Translations under genes and position numbers: made by a program
Shown: piece after piece, positions 1-9,146 of the stretch
How the letters are laid out: each line of letters starts with the position of its first letter
Position numbering within the stretch: position 1 is the stretch's first letter
NCBI GenBank assembly: GCA_947499095.1
Contig: CANMMR010000001.1
Location: 496,001 to 560,000, forward strand
DNA: 64,000 bases
Reading direction: 5' to 3'
From: an uncultured Erythrobacter sp.
GTDB taxonomy: Bacteria > Pseudomonadota > Alphaproteobacteria > Sphingomonadales > Sphingomonadaceae
The notes under the pieces: model-generated
What the model saw: only the letters and a program-made list of their open reading frames with translations
What the model was told of the DNA's origin: nothing
Database searches by the model: none

Positions 1-2
1 AG

Positions 3-2236
3 CGTGATTCGACGATCCAGGACGTCCCGTTCTCGATCAATACGCAGACGCAGGAAGACATCCAGAAATCGGGCGCGGGCAATCTGGAAGATCTGTCGCG
101 CCATGTGGCCGGCCTTTCGGTCCAGAACCTCGGACCGGGCCAGAGCCAGGTTTCGGTGCGCGGCGTTTCCGCCGGACAGGACGTGCGCGACCAGCCGGGC
201 GTAAAGGAGCAGGTCGGCGTCTATCTCGACGAGAGCGTGATTTCGCTCTCGCTGTTCACGCCGGAACTCGACTTGTTCGACCTCAATCGCGTCGAAACGC
301 TGCGCGGTCCGCAAGGCACGCTGTTCGGCTCGGGCAGCGTCGGCGGCACGATCCGTTACATCACCAACCAGCCGCTGGTCGGCGTGACCGAAGGCCTTGT
401 CGAGAGCAATGTGAACCTCGTCGACGGGGACGACCTCGGCTGGCACGCCAAGGGGATGGTCAACCTCCCGCTCGGCGAGCGCGCGGCCATCCGCGCCGTC
501 GGCTATTACACCCAGTACGGCGGCTTCATCAATGCGATCGGCCCGGCGGGCGGCGAGGACATCAATGGCGGCGAGCGCTATGGCGGCCGGCTTGCGCTGA
601 CCATCGACACGGGCGAAGGCTTCAGCATCACCCCGCGCTTCATCTACCAGAAGATCACTGCCGACGGCTTCAACCGGCAGGAGATCTGGAACCTCTACGC
701 CAACCCCGACCAAGCCGATCCGACCGTCTTCGACGAGCGGGAGCAGTATCTGAAGCTGCGCGAGGCGTTCGAGGACGAAACACTGATCGCCGACCTCGTG
801 GTCGAGGCGGAACTCGGCGCGGTCACGTTGACCTCGGTCAGCTCGTACACCAATCGCGATATCCTGGTGAGCCGCGATGCCAGCGCGCTGAACGGATCGG
901 TTTCGGTCGATCTCGGCTATCCCACCGCTGCGATCAACCTGCCGTCGAACTTGCGCGATACGACCGATGTGAACGCCATCACGCAGGACTGCGGCTGTCG
1001 TCCAATGGCAGCGGGCCGTTCCAGTGGGTTGTCGGCGGGTTCTATTCGAGCACCGATCGCTTCTACCGCCAGCGCCTGCCGACACCGGGCTACGCGGCGG
1101 CGACCGATGCGACGCTGGGCGCGGGAACTTCCGCGGCGGCCGCCAATGGCTTCCCCAACCTCGATTCGCCCTACAATACCGATATCCCCTATGAGCTGGA
1201 GCAGATCGCCATTTTCGGGGAAGCGACCTACGCTATCACCGATGCTTTCGATGTGACGGTCGGTGCGCGGTATTACGATTTCGAGGAAAGCCGTCGCTTC
1301 GTCTCGGGCGGCCTGTTCGCCAATGGCGACAATGCGGCAGATACGACGAAATCGGACGGTGTAAGCCCGCGCGTTCTGCTCAGCTACGACGTCAACGACA
1401 CGCTGACGCTGAACGCACAGGCATCGAAGGGCTTTCGCCTCGGTGGGGTCAACGATCCGCTCAACGTGACGCTCTGTTCGCCGGACGACGAAGCGCTATT
1501 CGGCTCCTTCCAGAGCTATGACGACGAGAGCCTGTGGAACTACGAAGTCGGCGCGAAGGCGCAGGGTCGCGGGTTCTATGCCAATGTCGCGGGCTTCTAT
1601 AACGACATCAGCGATTTGCAGGTAACGCTCGATGCGGGTAGCTGCTCTTCGCGCGTGGTGTTCAACGTGCCGGATGCCCACTCGATGGGTGTGGAGGCGG
1701 AAGTCGGCTTATCACACACTCCGGGCCTGGACTTCGTCTTCTCAGGCAGCCTGATCGAAGCGGAATTCGATTCGACCCTGCCCGAGCCGCTGGCCACCGC
1801 CACCGGTATTCGGGAGGGCAATCGCCTGCCATCGGTGCCGGAATTCCAGCTTTCGGTCTCGGGCAGCTACGAATTCCCGGTCTCGGCCACGGCGGATGCT
1901 TATGTCGCGGCATCCTACAGCCATGTCGGCAATCGCTACACCCAGCCGGCGGACCAGGAAAACAATCCGCGCACTTTCGTGCATGGCTTGCCGTTCCTTG
2001 GAGCACCGGCAGACGCATCGACAACGGTCGATCTGCTGTTGCCGTCCTACGATCTGGTGAATCTCAACGCTGGCGTCGATTTCGACTCCGGCTTCTCGCT
2101 GGTTGTCTATGTGAACAACCTGCTCGACGAGAATGCACTGCTCAGCTTCGATCGCGAGCGAGGTGGCCGGGCGCGTCTCGGCTATCGGGTCGGCACGCCG
2201 CGGACCTTCGGCATAACGGCGCACCAGTCGTTTTAA
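3..2236 (+). pseudogene. TonB-dependent receptor, 5'-partial, apparent single-base frameshift
   Basis: Outer-membrane receptor for energised uptake of an unknown ligand; the start lies left of the window. The reading frame from base 3 gives the plug domain (LEDLSRHVAGLSVQNL, then RGPQGTLFGSGSVGGTIRY). That frame breaks near base 988: the translation reads ITQDCGC where this family normally has the barrel motif ITQELRLSS. Restoring one base there (GGACTG to GGAACTG) joins it to the downstream frame, which gives VVGGFYSSTDRF and runs to the terminal FGITAHQSF with the aromatic last residue expected of a barrel. The lesion is seen directly; whether it is a real mutation or a sequencing error cannot be told. 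If real, the receptor is truncated after the first barrel strands. Confidence 0.85.
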
Positions 2237-2257
2237 GAGGCGCGAGTAAACTAGAGC

Positions 2258-2290
2258 GGGGCGGGCTTCGATCCCGCCCCTTTTCTTTTT
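2258..2290 (+). terminator. Rho-independent terminator after the TonB receptor
   Basis: An 8-bp perfect GC stem (2258-2265 with 2273-2280, loop CTTCGAT) is followed by TTTTCTTTTT. It sits between the convergent receptor and GMC oxidoreductase genes and points with the receptor. Confidence 0.85.
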
Positions 2291-2291
2291 G

Positions 2292-3878
2292 CTATGCAGC
2301 CAGCGCGTCCTTCACAAAGTCGGCGCAACGTTCGCCGATCATGATGCTCGGCGCGTTGGTGTTGCCGCTGACGAGGCGCGGCATGATGCTGGCATCGGCG
2401 ATGTACAGCCCGTCGATCCCGCGCGCTTTCAGCGTCGGATCGACTACCGCATCCGCATCTGCGCCCATGCGGCACGTGCCGACCGGGTGATAGACCGTGT
2501 CGGCGCGGCTGCGGATCAGCTCGTCGAGTTGCGCATCGTCGTCTAGGTCGATGGCGTAACGGTCCTTCGGCTCGTAGCGCGCAAGGCTCGGTGAGGACGC
2601 GATCCGGTGCGACAGCCGCACGCCTTCGCGCAAGGTCGCCATATCGCGGTCGTCGTCGAGAAAATTCGGATCGATGCGCGGGGCATGGCTCGCTTGGCGG
2701 CTGTCGAGCTGCACGGTACCGCGGCTCTCGGGCCGCAGGACGCAGGCGTGCAGTGAGAAGCCGTGGCCTTTCACCTTCTCGCGCCCGTGATCCTCCAGCA
2801 TGGCCGGGACGAAGTGCCACTGGATATCGGGCGCAGGTGCATCGGGCATGACCTTCCAGAACCCGCCGGCTTCGGCATAGGGCGTGGTCATGATGCCGGT
2901 ACGCCGGCGCCGGTGCTCGACGATCGCCTTGGCCATGCGCACGGTGCCCGCCAGGCTGTCGCCGATGAAGTCCTTGCTCTGCGTTTCCCAGCTGGAGACG
3001 TAGTCGATATGGTCCTGCAGGTCCGATCCGACGGCGGGCTTGTCCAGTTTCACCTCGATCCCGTGCTCGCGCAGGTGTGCCGCCGGGCCGATGCCGGACA
3101 GCATCAGGATCTGCGGCGAGTTGAACGCTCCGGCGGAGAGCACCACGGCTCCGCGCGCCGAGACCATACGCTCCTTGCCGCCGACCGAATAGGTAACCCC
3201 GGTGACACGGCCGTCGGTGATTTCCAGTCGCTGGACGATAACGCCGATACGGATGTCGAGGTTTTTCGATTTACGCTTCGGCTCGACATAGGCGCGCGCA
3301 GCGGACCAGCGTTCGCCATCCTTCTGCGTCACTTGGTAGAGCCCGAAGCCCGCTTGCGTGGCTCCGTTGAAGTCGTTGTTGCGCGGCAGCTGCAGCTGCG
3401 CTGCGGCCTCGACGAATGCCAGGCTGCCCGGGTTGGGCCATTTCTGGTCGCTCACCCACAGCGGGCCGTCGTCGCCGTGAAATTCGTCCTCGCCCCGCAC
3501 ATTGTGTTCGGCGCGTTTGAAATAGGGGAGCACATTGTCGTAGCTCCAGCCGGAGCAGCCGAGCGCGGCCCAATTGTCGTAATCCCAGCTATTGCCGCGG
3601 ATATAGACCATGGCATTGATCGCCGAGGATCCGCCGAGCCCGCGCCCGCGCGGTTGGTAGCCAGTGCGACCGTTCAGCCCTTTCTGCGGCACCGTCTCGT
3701 AGCGGTAATTCGATTTGTCGGTGAGGAAGGGCATGAAGCCGGGCGTCTTGATCAGGGCAGTATTGTTGCGCCCCCCGGCCTCCAGCAGGCACACCAGCTT
3801 GCCGGCTTCTGCCAGCCGGCCCGCGACCGCGCTGCCTCCGCTACCGCCGCCGACGACGACCACGTCGAATTCATCCAT
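2292..3878 (-). CDS. GMC family FAD-dependent oxidoreductase (choline dehydrogenase-like)
   Basis: A 528-residue flavoenzyme that oxidises an alcohol substrate which the sequence does not define. The N-terminus carries the FAD dinucleotide fold VVVGGGSGGSAVAGRLAEAG (residues about 5-25) ending in an acidic LLEAGG, and then the GMC signature region around GRGLGGSSAINAM. The C-terminal catalytic region has YHPVGTCRMG and the closing GNTNAPSIMIGERCADFV. Length and motif order fit the BetA/AlkJ branch, but betaine genes are absent, so choline is not implied. It follows a fatty-acid-hydroxylase-type gene by 24 bases on the same strand, which suggests a shared transcript and possibly a lipid or alcohol substrate (inference). 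The start at 3878 is set by a GAGGAG-like site. Confidence 0.92.
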   Translation of the reverse strand: MDEFDVVVVGGGSGGSAVAGRLAEAGKLVCLLEAGGRNNTALIKTPGFMPFLTDKSNYRYETVPQKGLNGRTGYQPRGRGLGGSSAINAMVYIRGNSWDYDNWAALGCSGWSYDNVLPYFKRAEHNVRGEDEFHGDDGPLWVSDQKWPNPGSLAFVEAAAQLQLPRNNDFNGATQAGFGLYQVTQKDGERWSAARAYVEPKRKSKNLDIRIGVIVQRLEITDGRVTGVTYSVGGKERMVSARGAVVLSAGAFNSPQILMLSGIGPAAHLREHGIEVKLDKPAVGSDLQDHIDYVSSWETQSKDFIGDSLAGTVRMAKAIVEHRRRRTGIMTTPYAEAGGFWKVMPDAPAPDIQWHFVPAMLEDHGREKVKGHGFSLHACVLRPESRGTVQLDSRQASHAPRIDPNFLDDDRDMATLREGVRLSHRIASSPSLARYEPKDRYAIDLDDDAQLDELIRSRADTVYHPVGTCRMGADADAVVDPTLKARGIDGLYIADASIMPRLVSGNTNAPSIMIGERCADFVKDALAA

Positions 3879-3885
3879 GATATCT

Positions 3886-3902
3886 CCTCTCGATTCGAGA
3901 GG
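3886..3902. promoter_or_regulatory. Palindrome overlapping the ribosome binding site of the GMC oxidoreductase gene
   Basis: The 24-base gap between the hydroxylase stop and the GMC start holds a 17-base palindrome, CCTCTCGATTCGAGAGG, with 8-bp arms and one central base. In the minus-strand mRNA the right arm contains part of the GAGAGGAG ribosome binding site. A hairpin here could limit translation of the second gene; that role is inference. Confidence 0.5.
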
Positions 3903-4841
3903 TTAAGCAGCCTCGGCCTCGCCCGCAATCGGGTTTTCGGATGAAACGGGTTTAGCGTCCGATGCCTGCCGTGCCAGCCAGGCGGCGCGGATCTGGTCGC
4001 TGGTCTCGCGGCTGCCGTCGTGCGTCCAGCCAGGTTCGCGCAGCAGATAGCCGAGCTTGCTGCCCCATGGCGCGCGCCACATGTCCTGCGCGATGCCGAT
4101 CCATTCGTGGAACACCGCCCACAGCAGGTTGAAGCTGCCGAGTTGCTTGACGATCCCGTAGCGGATTTTCTCGTCTTTCACTTCGGGTTCGAACGTGCCG
4201 AACAGCCTGTCCCAGACGATGAAGACGCCTGCGTAATTGCGGTCGAGATAGCGAGGGTTTGTGGCGTGATGCACCCGGTGGTGGCTCGGCGTGTTCATCA
4301 CCGCTTCGAACCAGCGCGGCATCCTGTCGATCGCCTCGGTGTGGATCCAGAACTGGTAGATGAGGTTGAACCCGCTCGCGAGCGCGATCATGCCCGGATG
4401 GAAGCCAAGCAGCACCAGCGGCAGGGCGAAGGCGAAGCCCAGCGTCATGAAGCCGGTCCAGGTCTGCCTGAGAGCGGTGCTGAGATTGTAGTGCTGGCTG
4501 GAATGGTGGTTCACATGGCTCGCCCAGAACCAGCGCACGCGGTGGCCGAAGCGGTGGACCCAGTAATATTTGAGATCGTCGAGCACGAAGCACATCGCGA
4601 AAGCCCACCAGTTCCAGCCGATGTCGAACAGGCGGAACTGCCACACCCACAGGAACAGTGCGAAGAACAGCCCGCCGAAGATAAGTCCGCTGACCGTGCT
4701 GCCGAGGCCGAATGCCAGGCTGGTCAGCGTGTCGCGCGGCTCATAGGCCTCGCGCCGCTTGCGCCAGGCCCAGATCATTTCGATCAGGACCAGCGCGACG
4801 AAACCGGGCACGGCGAGTTCGGTGGGCGAGAAATCGGGCAT
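3903..4841 (-). CDS. Sterol desaturase / fatty acid hydroxylase superfamily membrane protein
   Basis: A 312-residue integral membrane di-iron enzyme. The N-terminal half has several hydrophobic segments. The histidine boxes are visible as HRFGHR, HVNHHSSQHYN and, towards the C-terminus, HHRVHHATN. The family hydroxylates or desaturates sterols, carotenoids or fatty acyl chains; the substrate cannot be assigned here. The start MPDFSPTE at 4841 lies 2 bases after the stop of the upstream small membrane protein, and the GMC oxidoreductase follows, so the three probably form one transcript. A second, diverged member of the superfamily lies at 37894-38742. Confidence 0.9.
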   Translation of the reverse strand: MPDFSPTELAVPGFVALVLIEMIWAWRKRREAYEPRDTLTSLAFGLGSTVSGLIFGGLFFALFLWVWQFRLFDIGWNWWAFAMCFVLDDLKYYWVHRFGHRVRWFWASHVNHHSSQHYNLSTALRQTWTGFMTLGFAFALPLVLLGFHPGMIALASGFNLIYQFWIHTEAIDRMPRWFEAVMNTPSHHRVHHATNPRYLDRNYAGVFIVWDRLFGTFEPEVKDEKIRYGIVKQLGSFNLLWAVFHEWIGIAQDMWRAPWGSKLGYLLREPGWTHDGSRETSDQIRAAWLARQASDAKPVSSENPIAGEAEAA

Positions 4842-4843
4842 GA

Positions 4844-5251
4844 CTAGTGGCTCTTTATCGCCTCGATCGCCTGCATCCAAGCTGGAGCGTCGGCAAGTTC
4901 TAGCCGGGCGGAGCCATAACGCTTCTCCGCCGTGTCGACGAGAAGCACGCCATCCTCGATCCGTGCGTCTGCCCGATCGCTCAGCAGGCGACCGGCGAAA
5001 TGGGAGCCATGCGGTCGCAACAGGAGGACCCGGCCTGCGGCATCGCGCAACAGGGCGCCGCGGCCCTCCGTGTCCAGTCCGATTGCGACAGGTTCGAAGC
5101 CGCTGACGGCCTCGTCTGCGGCCCGCCGCGCGGCATTCTCATCGTCCAGCCTTGGCTCGGGGCCGAGCTTCAGTCGCCACGCGATTGCGGCCAGCACGAG
5201 GATTGCGGCGAGCGAACCGAGAAACTGCAGGAGGGCGGGGGGCAGGGTCAT
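4844..5251 (-). CDS. Small membrane-anchored protein of unknown function
   Basis: A 135-residue protein with one N-terminal transmembrane helix (FLGSLAAILVLAAIAW, residues about 7-23) and a soluble C-terminal domain with no motif I recognise. The segment ALLRDAAGRVLLLRPHGSHF suggests a beta-rich fold. The start MTLPPALL at 5251 places the helix at the N-terminus; longer readings add an unlikely Cys-containing leader. The stop is 2 bases before the hydroxylase start, which implies translational coupling and a role with that enzyme (inference). Confidence 0.7.
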   Translation of the reverse strand: MTLPPALLQFLGSLAAILVLAAIAWRLKLGPEPRLDDENAARRAADEAVSGFEPVAIGLDTEGRGALLRDAAGRVLLLRPHGSHFAGRLLSDRADARIEDGVLLVDTAEKRYGSARLELADAPAWMQAIEAIKSH

Positions 5252-5317
5252 GCAAATGCCGATTTGGCATGGCGCGGATTTTGCGGCAAGCATGCGCTGA
5301 CCAGGGAGATACTCCGC

Positions 5318-6739
5318 ATGAAATTCGCCGTCCTACTCGCCGCCACCGCCATGACGCTCGCGCTGCCCGCAGCCGCGCAACAGACCGATCCCATCGCCGC
5401 AGTCGAGGCCGAGCGCGAACGCACCAGCCGCGTCGCGCGCCAAATCTGGGAGCTGGCAGAACTCGGATATCTCGAGACGCAGTCGAGCGGGCTGCTGGTG
5501 GATGAATTGCAACGGGAAGGGTTCTCCATCCAGCCGGGCGTTGCCGGCATACCGACGGCCTTCGTGGCCGAATGGGGCAGCGGCGGGCCGGTCATCGGAC
5601 TGCTCGCGGAATTCGACGCTCTGCCGGGGATCAACCAGTCGACCTCGCCCAATCGCGATCCGGTCGAGGGCAAGCATGCGGGGCACGCCTGCGGGCATAA
5701 CCTTTTTGGCGCAGGCTCGCTCACTGCGGCGATCGCAATCAAGAACTGGCTGAAGGCGACCGGCACGCCGGGCCGTGTCAGGCTCTATGGTACTCCGGCG
5801 GAAGAAGGCGGATCGGGCAAAGTCTACATGACCCGCGCCGGCCTGTTCGACGATGCCGATTTCGTGATCGACTGGCACCCGGCGGACCGCAATTCTGCTG
5901 CCTCGCGCATGAGCCTCGCCAACCGCTCCGGCAAGTTCCGCTTCCGCGGTGTGTCCGCCCATGCTGCCGGAGCGCCGGAGCGCGGGCGTAGCGCGCTCGA
6001 CGGGGTCGAGGCGATGAACATGATGGTCAACATGATGCGCGAGCACACGAGCATGGATACGCGCATCCATTACGTCATCACCGAAGGCGGTGCAGCCCCG
6101 AACGTGGTCCCCGACTTCGCCGAAGTGTTCTATTACGTGCGCCATTCCGATGCCGACGAAGTCCGCGCGTTGTGGCCACGGCTGGAGGCGGCGGCCAAGG
6201 GTGCGGCGATGGGCACCGGCACGGATGTCGACTGGGAGATCATCCACGGCAACAATCCCACGCTGCCGCTCGAATCGCTACAGCGCATGATGACCGAGAA
6301 ACTCAACCAGCTCGAACCGATCGAATATACTGCCGAAGAACTCGCCTGGGCGCACGAGATCCGCGAATCCTTCGGCGAGGATGCCCCCGAGCTGTCGCAG
6401 GCGCGCGAGGTGGAGGAATTCGAGGTGAAGACTGGTTACGGTTCGACCGACGTGGGCGACGTATCGCGTGCAGTGCCGACGGTCAGCGTCCGCACCGCCA
6501 CATGGGTGCCGGGGACTGCCGCTCACAGCTGGCAGGCGGTTGCCGCGAGCGGCCATAGCTATGGTGCGAAAGGCACGCAGCATGCGGCCAAGGCCATGAT
6601 CCTCGCGGCGGTCGAACTCTATACCAATCCGCAGCTGCGCGAGCAGGCGAAAGCGGAGTTCATCGCGGAGCGGGGCGAAGGGTATGAATACCAGTCGCTC
6701 CTCGGCGACCGCGACCCGCCGCTCGACTACCGCCGCTGA
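5318..6739 (+). CDS. M20 family amidohydrolase (AbgB/HipO-like), exported
   Basis: A 473-residue metallopeptidase-family amidohydrolase. It begins with a signal peptide (MKFAVLLAATAMTLALPAAA, cleavage expected after AAAQ), so it acts in the periplasm or outside. Metal-site motifs are GKHAGHACGHNLFGAG (residues about 118-133) and the acidic pair in TPAEEGGSGK; DWHPADRN supplies another ligand. The family cleaves N-acyl amino acids or aminobenzoyl-glutamate-type amides. The start at 5318 follows GGGAG and gives the clean signal peptide. It diverges from the small membrane protein gene, with a 66-base shared promoter gap. Confidence 0.9.
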   Translation: MKFAVLLAATAMTLALPAAAQQTDPIAAVEAERERTSRVARQIWELAELGYLETQSSGLLVDELQREGFSIQPGVAGIPTAFVAEWGSGGPVIGLLAEFDALPGINQSTSPNRDPVEGKHAGHACGHNLFGAGSLTAAIAIKNWLKATGTPGRVRLYGTPAEEGGSGKVYMTRAGLFDDADFVIDWHPADRNSAASRMSLANRSGKFRFRGVSAHAAGAPERGRSALDGVEAMNMMVNMMREHTSMDTRIHYVITEGGAAPNVVPDFAEVFYYVRHSDADEVRALWPRLEAAAKGAAMGTGTDVDWEIIHGNNPTLPLESLQRMMTEKLNQLEPIEYTAEELAWAHEIRESFGEDAPELSQAREVEEFEVKTGYGSTDVGDVSRAVPTVSVRTATWVPGTAAHSWQAVAASGHSYGAKGTQHAAKAMILAAVELYTNPQLREQAKAEFIAERGEGYEYQSLLGDRDPPLDYRR

Positions 6740-7180
6740 TCAGTCGCTGGATTTGCCCGCCAGCATGTCCACCGTCGGGCGGACGGGATCGATCGAATAG
6801 CCACCGGCTTCCGCCGCCGCGGCGATCTCGTCCGGATCGCGGCCTTGCTTTGCCTGGGCGAGCGACCAGAGCAGGGTCGAGCGCGTACCGGAGCGGCAGA
6901 AGCCGAGCACGGGACGGTCGGCCTTGGCGAGAACTTCCGACATAGCGTCGACCTGCGGCATGCTGAAACCCGAGTGGCCGATCGGGATCGCGACATAGTT
7001 CAGACCGGCCGCTTTCGTGGCTGCTTCGATGTCGCTTCCTGCAGGCTGGTCGTCAGACTCGGCTTCCGGACGGTTGTTCACGATGGTGCCGATGCCCATG
7101 GCCGCCGCTTGCGACACATCGGCCACGGAAATCTGCGGGCTGGCGAAGAAGCCATCGTCGATCTTGCGAAAGTCGGTCAT
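6740..7180 (-). CDS. TIGR01244/DUF442 family phosphatase- or rhodanese-like protein
   Basis: A 146-residue soluble protein of the DUF442 family, whose fold resembles dual-specificity phosphatases. The conserved loop GFCRSGTRSTLLWS (residues about 94-107) is the Cys-x5-Arg active site. The N-terminus reads ASPQISVADVSQAAAMGIGT and then NNRPEAE, typical of the family. Relatives are fused or linked to sulfide-handling hydrolases and regulators; the substrate is unknown here. The start overlaps the stop of the TerC gene as ATGA, so the two are translationally coupled. The stop abuts the convergent M20 gene with no gap. Confidence 0.85.
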   Translation of the reverse strand: MTDFRKIDDGFFASPQISVADVSQAAAMGIGTIVNNRPEAESDDQPAGSDIEAATKAAGLNYVAIPIGHSGFSMPQVDAMSEVLAKADRPVLGFCRSGTRSTLLWSLAQAKQGRDPDEIAAAAEAGGYSIDPVRPTVDMLAGKSSD

Positions 7181-7995
7181 GCGGCTTCTCCCTTCGCTGC
7201 GGCCCGCTGCCCGGTACGGCGACGGCGCTGGACGATGTTGAGGATCTCCACGCCGACCGAGAAACCCATGGCGGCGTAGATATAGCCCTTGGGCACATGG
7301 AAGCCGAAGCCGTCGGCAATCAGCACCAGGCCGATCATCACGAGGAAGGCCAGGGCCAGCATGACCAGCGTCGGATTGCTCTCGATGAATTTCGCCAGCG
7401 GATCGGCGGCCACCATCATGATGCCGACCGTGATGACCACCGCGGCGACCATGATCGGAATGTCGTCGGTCATGCCGACCGCGGTCAGGATCGAATCGAC
7501 CGAGAAGACCATGTCGATCGCGATGATCTGAACGATCACCGCACCGAAGGTGGCAGTGGCGGCCGCCGCGACGCCGGGTGTCTTGTCCAGCAGGTCGCCC
7601 GAATCGTCCTCCGGCTCCATCGAGTGATGGATTTCCTTGGTCGCCTTCCACAGCAGGAAGAGGCCGCCTGCGAGCAGGATGAGATCGCGCCCGGAGAAGG
7701 CCGTTTCGAAGCTGGCCTTGTTCGTGCCCTCGACCGGCGGCCCGACGATGCCGAGATCGAAGATCGGCGTCTGCAGCGTAACGAGCCAGCCGATCAGCAT
7801 AAGCATGCCGATCCGCAGGATCAGCGCGAGCGCGAGGCCGATGCGGCGCGCCTTCTGTTGCTGGTGCTCGGGCAGTTTGTTCGAGAGAATCGCGATGAAG
7901 ATGAGATTGTCGATACCCAGCACGACTTCCAGCGCGATAAGGGTCAGGAGCGCAAGCCATGCAGCGGGGTCGGACAGGAGGGCCATGATTTCCAT
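7177..7995 (-). CDS. TerC family integral membrane protein
   Basis: A 272-residue polytopic membrane protein with about seven hydrophobic helices. It has the family's acidic intramembrane motifs: LEVVLGIDNLIFIAILSNKL near the N-terminus and IAIDMVFSVDSILTAVGMT in the middle. TerC proteins are linked to metal (manganese) export and tellurite resistance. The start at 7995 has weak Shine-Dalgarno support; the internal MALLSDP at 7986 follows GGAA and is an alternative. It is first in a two-gene unit with the DUF442 protein. Confidence 0.88.
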   Translation of the reverse strand: MEIMALLSDPAAWLALLTLIALEVVLGIDNLIFIAILSNKLPEHQQQKARRIGLALALILRIGMLMLIGWLVTLQTPIFDLGIVGPPVEGTNKASFETAFSGRDLILLAGGLFLLWKATKEIHHSMEPEDDSGDLLDKTPGVAAAATATFGAVIVQIIAIDMVFSVDSILTAVGMTDDIPIMVAAVVITVGIMMVAADPLAKFIESNPTLVMLALAFLVMIGLVLIADGFGFHVPKGYIYAAMGFSVGVEILNIVQRRRRTGQRAAAKGEAA

Positions 7996-8249
7996 GGCGC
8001 CGCAATGCCAAGCCCGCCGCGGGCACGCAAGCGAAACGAGATGACGGCAGGCTATGCGAAAATGTCACATTTTTGCGCGAGACGGCGTCTGTACGCTAAA
8101 TCATTCGCAACACGCGCGGATTCGCGCTATGCGTGTCGAAATGTGCGGTGGGCTGGCCTGCGGGCGCACCCTCCGCGGTCCGGCGTGGCAAGGCAGCCGA
8201 CGCGCCGGGGATTGAGGAACACTGGCTGTACGAAGGTACTGTTCGAATT

Positions 8250-9005
8250 ATGGGTTACGATAAAGGGCGCCGTCGCGGACGGGATAAGCGCGATGGTTTT
8301 GGGGAGGATAGCTTCGATCCGTTCGGCGGCCCGCCGGCGGACTTTGCTCCACACGATTCTTTTCGCGACAATCGCGGCGGTGGCGATCGCTTCGGTAGCG
8401 GCGGCGGAGGCGGCGGTGACCGCTTCGGTGGCGGCAATCGCGGCGGCGGTGGCGGCGGCTTCGGCGGCGGCAACCGTGGCGGCGGTGGCGGTGGCGGCGG
8501 TTTCAACCGCATGCCCGCCCAGGTTGTCGGCACCGGCAAAGGCACCGTGAAGTTCTTCAACAGCCAGAAGGGCTTCGGCTTCATCCAGCAGGAAACCGGT
8601 GGCGAAGACGTCTTCGTCCACATCAGCGCTGTCGAGCGTGCGGGCCTCGAAGGCCTTGCCGAGGGGCAGGAGCTGGAATTCAACCTCGTCGATCGCGGCG
8701 GGAAGGTTTCCGCGCAGGACCTTCAGGTCGTCGGCGATGTCATCGCTGTCGAGCAGAAGAGCGCTGCTCCGCGGCGCGAGCTGACCGGCGAGAAGGCGAC
8801 GGGTACGGTCAAGTTCTTCAACTCGATGAAGGGCTTCGGTTTCCTGACCCGCGACGATGGTCAGCCGGATGCCTTCGTGCATATCAGCGCTGTCGAGCGT
8901 TCGGGCCTGTCGGGTATCGACGAGGGCGAGCGCTACGAGTTCGATCTCGAAGTCGACCGACGCGGCAAATATTCGGCGGTCAATCTCGTCCCGGTCCAGG
9001 AATAG
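8250..9005 (+). CDS. Cold-shock protein with glycine-rich N-terminus and two cold-shock domains
   Basis: A 251-residue RNA-binding protein. Residues 1-90 are basic, then Gly/Arg/Asn-rich (repeated [11 protein letters not shown]). Two cold-shock domains follow, at about 96-165 and 183-248. Each has the RNP1 motif (KGFGFIQ, KGFGFLT) and the RNP2 motif (VFVHIS, AFVHIS). Classical CspA is about 70 residues with one domain; double-domain forms are common in alphaproteobacteria. The long RGG-like extension could add nonspecific RNA binding or phase-separation behaviour (inference). The start [10 protein letters not shown] at 8250 follows GAAGG at moderate distance. The 254 bases upstream hold no gene and probably a long 5' leader. 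Confidence 0.92.
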   Translation: MGYDKGRRRGRDKRDGFGEDSFDPFGGPPADFAPHDSFRDNRGGGDRFGSGGGGGGDRFGGGNRGGGGGGFGGGNRGGGGGGGGFNRMPAQVVGTGKGTVKFFNSQKGFGFIQQETGGEDVFVHISAVERAGLEGLAEGQELEFNLVDRGGKVSAQDLQVVGDVIAVEQKSAAPRRELTGEKATGTVKFFNSMKGFGFLTRDDGQPDAFVHISAVERSGLSGIDEGERYEFDLEVDRRGKYSAVNLVPVQE

Positions 9006-9146
9006 GGGCGGGATTGAGGAATGCCGACCGCGATCCGGTTTGACCCGGACCGCGCAAGGCAATAGGTCGCTGGCAAACACGCAGATGGCGGTTCCGCAAG
9101 GGCCGCCATTTGTCTTTCGATTCCCGCCATGCCCGCTGGAGGCCCC

